64,000 bases of DNA. It comes from Govania unica (GTDB lineage: Bacteria > Pseudomonadota > Alphaproteobacteria > Sphingomonadales > Govanellaceae). The notes below the pieces were generated by a model, which worked only from the letters and a program-made list of their open reading frames with translations, did not search any database and was not told the DNA's origin. Both the position numbers and the translations under genes were made by a program. The stretch is from the NCBI RefSeq assembly GCF_027920805.1, contig NZ_JANWOI010000001.1, positions 186,001-250,000 on the forward strand, given 5' to 3'. Shown one piece after another: positions 60,376 through 64,000 of this stretch. The stretch's first letter is position 1. Each line of letters starts with the position of its first letter.

Positions 60376-61335
60376 TTGAATCTCATCGACGGCATTCTTT
60401 CCGGCAATCGGCGGGCCTTGGGCAAGGCGATCACGCTTGTGGAATCGACCCGGGCCGATCATCGTCTGGAGGCACAGGCGCTGATGGCGGCGTTGCTGCC
60501 GCATACCGGCGGCTCCATGCGGCTTGGGCTTTCGGGCGCGCCGGGGGTGGGGAAGTCGTCGTTTATCGAGGCGTTTGGTCAGTTCCTCACGGCGCGTGGC
60601 CTGAAGGTGGCGGTGCTTGCGATTGATCCGTCGTCGGCGCGCACCGGGGGGTCTATTCTTGGTGACAAGACACGCATGGAGCAGCTGGCTCATGATCCGC
60701 TGGCCTTCATCCGGCCGTCGCCATCTGGTTGCACGCTCGGCGGGGTGGCGCGGCGCACGCGGGAGGCCATGTTGCTGTGTGAGGCGGCGGGCTATGACGT
60801 GGTGATGGTGGAAACCGTCGGCGTCGGTCAGTCCGAGACGGCGGTGGCCGATATGGTCGACATGTTCCTGTTGCTGCTGTCGCCCGGCGGCGGTGACGAG
60901 CTGCAGGGCATCAAGCGCGGCATCATGGAGCTTGCGGATCTGGTGATCGTCAATAAAGCCGACGGCGATCTCGAACCGGCGGCGCGGCGGGCTCAGGCGG
61001 AATATCGCGCGGCGCTTCATATCATGCGGCCGAAGACACCGACCTGGATTCCGCATGCGCTGCGGGTCTCGGCGCTGAAGGCGCTTGGGCTTGAGGACGT
61101 CTGGGCGCAGGTGGAGAAATACCGGACGGCGCTTACGGCCACCGGCGAGCTTGAACAGTTCCGCGCCGGTCAGGCCAAGGCCTGGATGTGGTCGGAAATT
61201 CATGATCGCCTGACCGATGCCGTGCGCGCCGCAAATCCGGCCGAAGTGCAGGCGGCAGAGGCGGCGGTGACAGCCGGAACCGAGCCGCCGGGGCTTGCTG
61301 CGGAACGGATTCTCGCGCGGTTTTTACAACCCTAA
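60376..61335 (+). CDS. meaB: methylmalonyl-CoA mutase chaperone GTPase MeaB
   Basis: The 319-residue reading starts at TTG 60376, which has GGGAG eight bases upstream and gives the family's usual [23 protein letters not shown] opening. A longer reading from TTG 60331 is less likely. The P-loop is [18 protein letters not shown], switch-like segments are [18 protein letters not shown] and ETVGVGQSE, and the guanine motif is VNKADGD. MeaB guards loading and release of adenosylcobalamin in the mutase. It lies just past the mutase terminator, so some expression may be read-through. Confidence 0.94.
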   Translation: MNLIDGILSGNRRALGKAITLVESTRADHRLEAQALMAALLPHTGGSMRLGLSGAPGVGKSSFIEAFGQFLTARGLKVAVLAIDPSSARTGGSILGDKTRMEQLAHDPLAFIRPSPSGCTLGGVARRTREAMLLCEAAGYDVVMVETVGVGQSETAVADMVDMFLLLLSPGGGDELQGIKRGIMELADLVIVNKADGDLEPAARRAQAEYRAALHIMRPKTPTWIPHALRVSALKALGLEDVWAQVEKYRTALTATGELEQFRAGQAKAWMWSEIHDRLTDAVRAANPAEVQAAEAAVTAGTEPPGLAAERILARFLQP

Positions 61336-61428
61336 GCTGGATAGCTATTTTTAGACTGTTCGTTTTACGCGGGTGCGCTACAGTTGGATCGGGGGGCGGC
61401 TAAAGCTGTCTAACGGTCTCTGTGGGGG

Positions 61429-63426
61429 GTGTCCGTGTCAGTATTGCGTCTGTTTAAATTATACCTGCTGCTTTGGGTGGTTTTCGGATTGGATGCGAGC
61501 GTTGTGGCGGCGCCGAAACAAAAACCTGCAGCTGTGGCGACTGTTCCGGCCGCGGACTCTCTGGCCGCAGCCTTCGGGGCGATGCCGTCCATGTGGGGTG
61601 TGCGTCTGTCACCGGACGGGTCCAAAATATCCTTCCTGACCATGGATCGGGACGAGCTGCCGATGCTCGTGATCTATGATTTTACCACCGGTACGATCAA
61701 GCCCATTCTGTCGAGTGTGCCCAATATTGCCGATCTGCAATGGTGCAAATGGGCCAATGCCGATCGGCTTCTCTGTGGCTACACGGGCATCGTCTTTAAT
61801 GGCTATGTGCTCTATGGGACGACGCGACTTGTGGCCGTCAATTCCAACGGCAGTAAAATGAAGGTGCTGATGCAGCGCCAGCTTTCCGAGAACTTCGCGC
61901 AGTTTCAGGATCGGGTCGTCGATTATCTGGTGGAAGATCCTCAGCATGTGCTGATTCAGGTGCCCGTTAATCAGAGCACTGGCACGGCGCGGCTCAATAT
62001 CTATACCGGAGGACTCGAAGATAAAACGCAACAGATGGAGAATGTGAGGCATTACATCAGCGACGGGCGGGGGACGCCGCGTCTTTACAGCTATTTCAAT
62101 GGTGAGAAGATCTACTGGAAATATCGCCTGGCGGGGGAGACGAAATGGCGGCTCCTGTATAGTGATCACATCGGTAGCGATCAGGGCAGTTATTCACCCC
62201 AGGGTTTTGGGGAAGATCCGAACAAGCTTTATGTGCTGAAATCGTACGAGGGGCGACAAGCGCTCTGGGTGGTGGATCTCACCGCCCATGAGGATGCAAA
62301 ACCTACTGAGACGATAGTCTATGCGAATCCCGAAGCGGATGTTGCCAATGTTCAGACACTTGGAAAATACGACCGCTTGGTGGCCGCAACCTATGCCACG
62401 GACAGCACGCATAATGAGTATTTCGATAAGGAGATTGAACGCATCGTGCTTTCGGTCGGGGCGCTTTATCCCGATCAGCAGGTCATGGTCACGGATGAAA
62501 GCTGGGATCGGCGATTTTATATCATTTTGGTCACCAGCGACCGTAATTCTGGAATCTATCTGCGCTATGATCGGGAAAACCGTCAAATCAGTATTATAAA
62601 TTCCTTATACCCCGAGCTCAAGGGACGAACCCTGTCTCCCATGAAGGCGGTGCGCTTCACGGCTCGGGACGGGGTTAAGGTCACGGGCTACCTGACCCGA
62701 CCGCAGGGGGAGAAACAAACCGGATTGCCGCTTGTGGTGCTGCCCCATGGCGGACCCTATGCTCGCGATGTCTGGGGCTATGACTGGCTGCCGCAGTATC
62801 TGGCGGCCAAGGGCTATGCGGTGTTGCAGGTCAATTACAGGGGTTCGGCCGGGTATGGTGAGGATTGGAAGGGGCAGGGTGGCTACAAGGCTTGGCGGCA
62901 GGCGTTGGATGACATCACCGACGGAGTGCGCGGGAGCATCAAGGCCGGCATCAGCGATCCAGCGCGAATCTGTGCGGTCGGTTGGAGCTATGGCGGCTAT
63001 GCAGCGCTCATGAGTGGTGTCGAGCATGCGGAACTCTATCGTTGCATCGTCAGCGTCGCCGGAGTGACCGACCTCGATATCTATAAATACGAAGCCCGCA
63101 AATATCTGAAGGGCAAGGCGGTCCGGGAATTTGTTGGCAATGAATCTGAAGTGGTCGTGCAGGGCTCACCTTTGAAGCGTGCGGCTCAGCTCAAGGCGCC
63201 GGTCTTGTTGTTCCATGGTGATCGGGACATCAATGTGCAGATCAAACACAGTATAAAGTTGGACGAGGCTTTGACGGCCGCCGCTGTTCCCCATGAGTTC
63301 ATACGCTACAAAGGGGCCGAACACAGTCTGGAGCGGACCAGCTGGCGGGTTGACCTTCTGACCCGTCTCGGGGCGTTTCTTGATCTCCATACCACTGCCC
63401 CGGAGCAGGTGGCCGGGGGGCGATAG
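61429..63426 (+). CDS. S9-family prolyl oligopeptidase, exported
   Basis: The 665-residue protein starts at GTG 61429 (GTG 61435 is also possible). It has a signal peptide (about 1-28) and an N-terminal beta-propeller-like domain of about 390 residues. The C-terminal alpha/beta hydrolase has nucleophile Ser520 in GWSYGGYAAL, Asp600 in HGDRDINV and His632 in GAEHSLER. The order matches DPP/acylaminoacyl-peptidase-like S9 enzymes that trim peptides in the periplasm. It is alone between meaB and rpmB. Confidence 0.92.
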   Translation: MSVSVLRLFKLYLLLWVVFGLDASVVAAPKQKPAAVATVPAADSLAAAFGAMPSMWGVRLSPDGSKISFLTMDRDELPMLVIYDFTTGTIKPILSSVPNIADLQWCKWANADRLLCGYTGIVFNGYVLYGTTRLVAVNSNGSKMKVLMQRQLSENFAQFQDRVVDYLVEDPQHVLIQVPVNQSTGTARLNIYTGGLEDKTQQMENVRHYISDGRGTPRLYSYFNGEKIYWKYRLAGETKWRLLYSDHIGSDQGSYSPQGFGEDPNKLYVLKSYEGRQALWVVDLTAHEDAKPTETIVYANPEADVANVQTLGKYDRLVAATYATDSTHNEYFDKEIERIVLSVGALYPDQQVMVTDESWDRRFYIILVTSDRNSGIYLRYDRENRQISIINSLYPELKGRTLSPMKAVRFTARDGVKVTGYLTRPQGEKQTGLPLVVLPHGGPYARDVWGYDWLPQYLAAKGYAVLQVNYRGSAGYGEDWKGQGGYKAWRQALDDITDGVRGSIKAGISDPARICAVGWSYGGYAALMSGVEHAELYRCIVSVAGVTDLDIYKYEARKYLKGKAVREFVGNESEVVVQGSPLKRAAQLKAPVLLFHGDRDINVQIKHSIKLDEALTAAAVPHEFIRYKGAEHSLERTSWRVDLLTRLGAFLDLHTTAPEQVAGGR

Positions 63427-63576
63427 AGCGAAGGACCCGTCAAAACCATGGCGCTCGGGGTGGAAAAAGCCAGTATAGCTCTTGACGGTCCTGCTTAGCT
63501 CCCGTATACACGCGTCTCGAATTGGCCGCGCTTTTCGGATAGGCGTGGCTTTGGTTATCAGGAGCGGGGACAGACA

Positions 63577-63873
63577 ATGTCACGTGTTTGCGAATTGACT
63601 GGCAAGACGGTTCTTTACGGCAACAAAGTCAGCCATGCCAACAACAAGAGCCGTCGGCGCTTTCTGCCGAATCTGAACAACGTGTCGCTTCTGTCCGACG
63701 CGCTGAACCAGAGCGTTCGGTTCCGTATCTCAGCCAATGCCCTGCGCACGGTCGAGCATAACGGTGGTCTCGATAGCTATCTTATGAAGACGCGCTCCGA
63801 CAATCTGTCGCTGAAGGCGCGCCGCCTGAAGAAGCTGATCGAAAAGAAACAGGAAGTTGTTGTAGCTGCCTAA
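63577..63873 (+). CDS. rpmB: 50S ribosomal protein L28
   Basis: The 98-residue protein begins [20 protein letters not shown] and continues with [20 protein letters not shown] and the [15 protein letters not shown] segment, all typical of L28. The alphaproteobacterial form of about 97 residues is matched. The ATG at 63577 follows GGGGACAG. A strong terminator follows. Confidence 0.97.
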   Translation: MSRVCELTGKTVLYGNKVSHANNKSRRRFLPNLNNVSLLSDALNQSVRFRISANALRTVEHNGGLDSYLMKTRSDNLSLKARRLKKLIEKKQEVVVAA

Positions 63874-63896
63874 GGCGCGACAATCCTCAGAATTCT

Positions 63897-63928
63897 AAAA
63901 AGCCGCTGTGTTTACAGCGGCTTTTTTT
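63897..63928. terminator. strong, possibly bidirectional terminator after rpmB
   Basis: AAAAAGCCGCTGT (63897-63909) pairs perfectly with ACAGCGGCTTTTT (63914-63926) over 13 bp with loop GTTT. A T-run follows on the plus strand and an A-run precedes it, so it can serve both rpmB and the convergent gene at the window's end. Confidence 0.93.
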
Positions 63929-64000
63929 TATGGCTCGTTCAGTTGGAACATCATCAGGAGCGTGTTCTGCAGCGGGTGATAATTATCATCCGAGACGAGA
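63928..64000 (-). CDS. C-terminal end of a phytase-like esterase (partial)
   Basis: Only the last 23 or so codons are in the window. They read LVSDDNYHPLQNTLLMMFQL then NEP and stop. The pattern VSDDN-x-x-x-LQ-x-TLL-x-x-F is the usual end of proteins of the esterase-like phytase (PF13449) family. The gene runs off the right edge. The short length limits certainty. Confidence 0.6.
   Translation of the reverse strand, partial: LVSDDNYHPLQNTLLMMFQLNEP

Overview
The window is a GC-rich chromosomal segment of an alphaproteobacterium. The evidence is the alphaproteobacterial-type conserved block of SUV3-like helicase, S4-domain protein, 7Fe ferredoxin FdxA and CarD, a B12-dependent methylmalonyl-CoA mutase with MeaB, three TonB-dependent receptors, and dispersed hairpin repeats of the kind ending in CCCGGCAATGAC that are common in this class. 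The abundance of TonB receptors, short-chain dehydrogenases and CoA ligases recalls sphingomonads or Kordiimonadales/Emcibacterales, but the genus cannot be fixed from the sequence alone.

1-17.2 kb is a surface polysaccharide (O-antigen-like) locus read almost wholly on the minus strand. It holds RfbA and RfbB (dTDP-4-keto-6-deoxyglucose), an FdtA/QdtA-type ketoisomerase and FdtB/QdtB-type aminotransferase (a dTDP-3-amino-3,6-dideoxyhexose), and an unusual acyl module of FkbH-like protein, acyl carrier protein, GNAT acyltransferase, VOC protein and methyltransferase. A flippase, a polymerase-like membrane protein, a chain-length regulator, glycosyltransferases, a second methyltransferase and an AsnB-type amidotransferase complete it. 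One very AT-rich glycosyltransferase lies on the opposite strand, and the 3' half of the flippase gene is equally AT-rich, so the locus is a mosaic.

17.7-24.3 kb is a compact 6.6-kb element integrated in the 3' end of a tRNA-Phe gene and flanked by a perfect 45-bp direct repeat. It carries a tyrosine recombinase, an AlpA/Xis-like protein, an HUH-type replication protein, two XRE regulators, a protein with four helix-turn-helix-like segments, and a small protein possibly related to trypco2. It has no structural phage genes and no recognisable conjugation genes. It also has large nested inverted repeats and a striking cluster of CCCGGG palindromes. This is the least described part of the window.

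24.5-33.7 kb holds an AI-2E-type permease, a TonB receptor, a GT41/SPINDLY-like protein, an asparaginase, an acyl-CoA ligase and a LuxR regulator. 33.8-41 kb is a probable catabolic cluster (cupin, TonB receptor, two SDRs, VOC protein, CoA ligase) whose substrate is unknown. 41.3-47 kb is a phosphorus-scavenging group: TonB receptor plus PhoD, with a Pho-box-like triple repeat upstream, and a lipoprotein alkaline phosphatase. 47-51.6 kb has small envelope proteins, tRNA-Arg(CCT), a secreted nuclease, a degenerate metallophosphoesterase, CarD and FdxA. 51.8-54.3 kb is a nitric-oxide-response island: NsrR divergent from truncated haemoglobin plus a ferredoxin-type reductase, with two 23-bp NsrR operator-like palindromes between them. 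54.3-64 kb holds the S4 protein, the helicase, methylmalonyl-CoA mutase, MeaB, an S9 peptidase, ribosomal protein L28 and the end of a phytase-like esterase.
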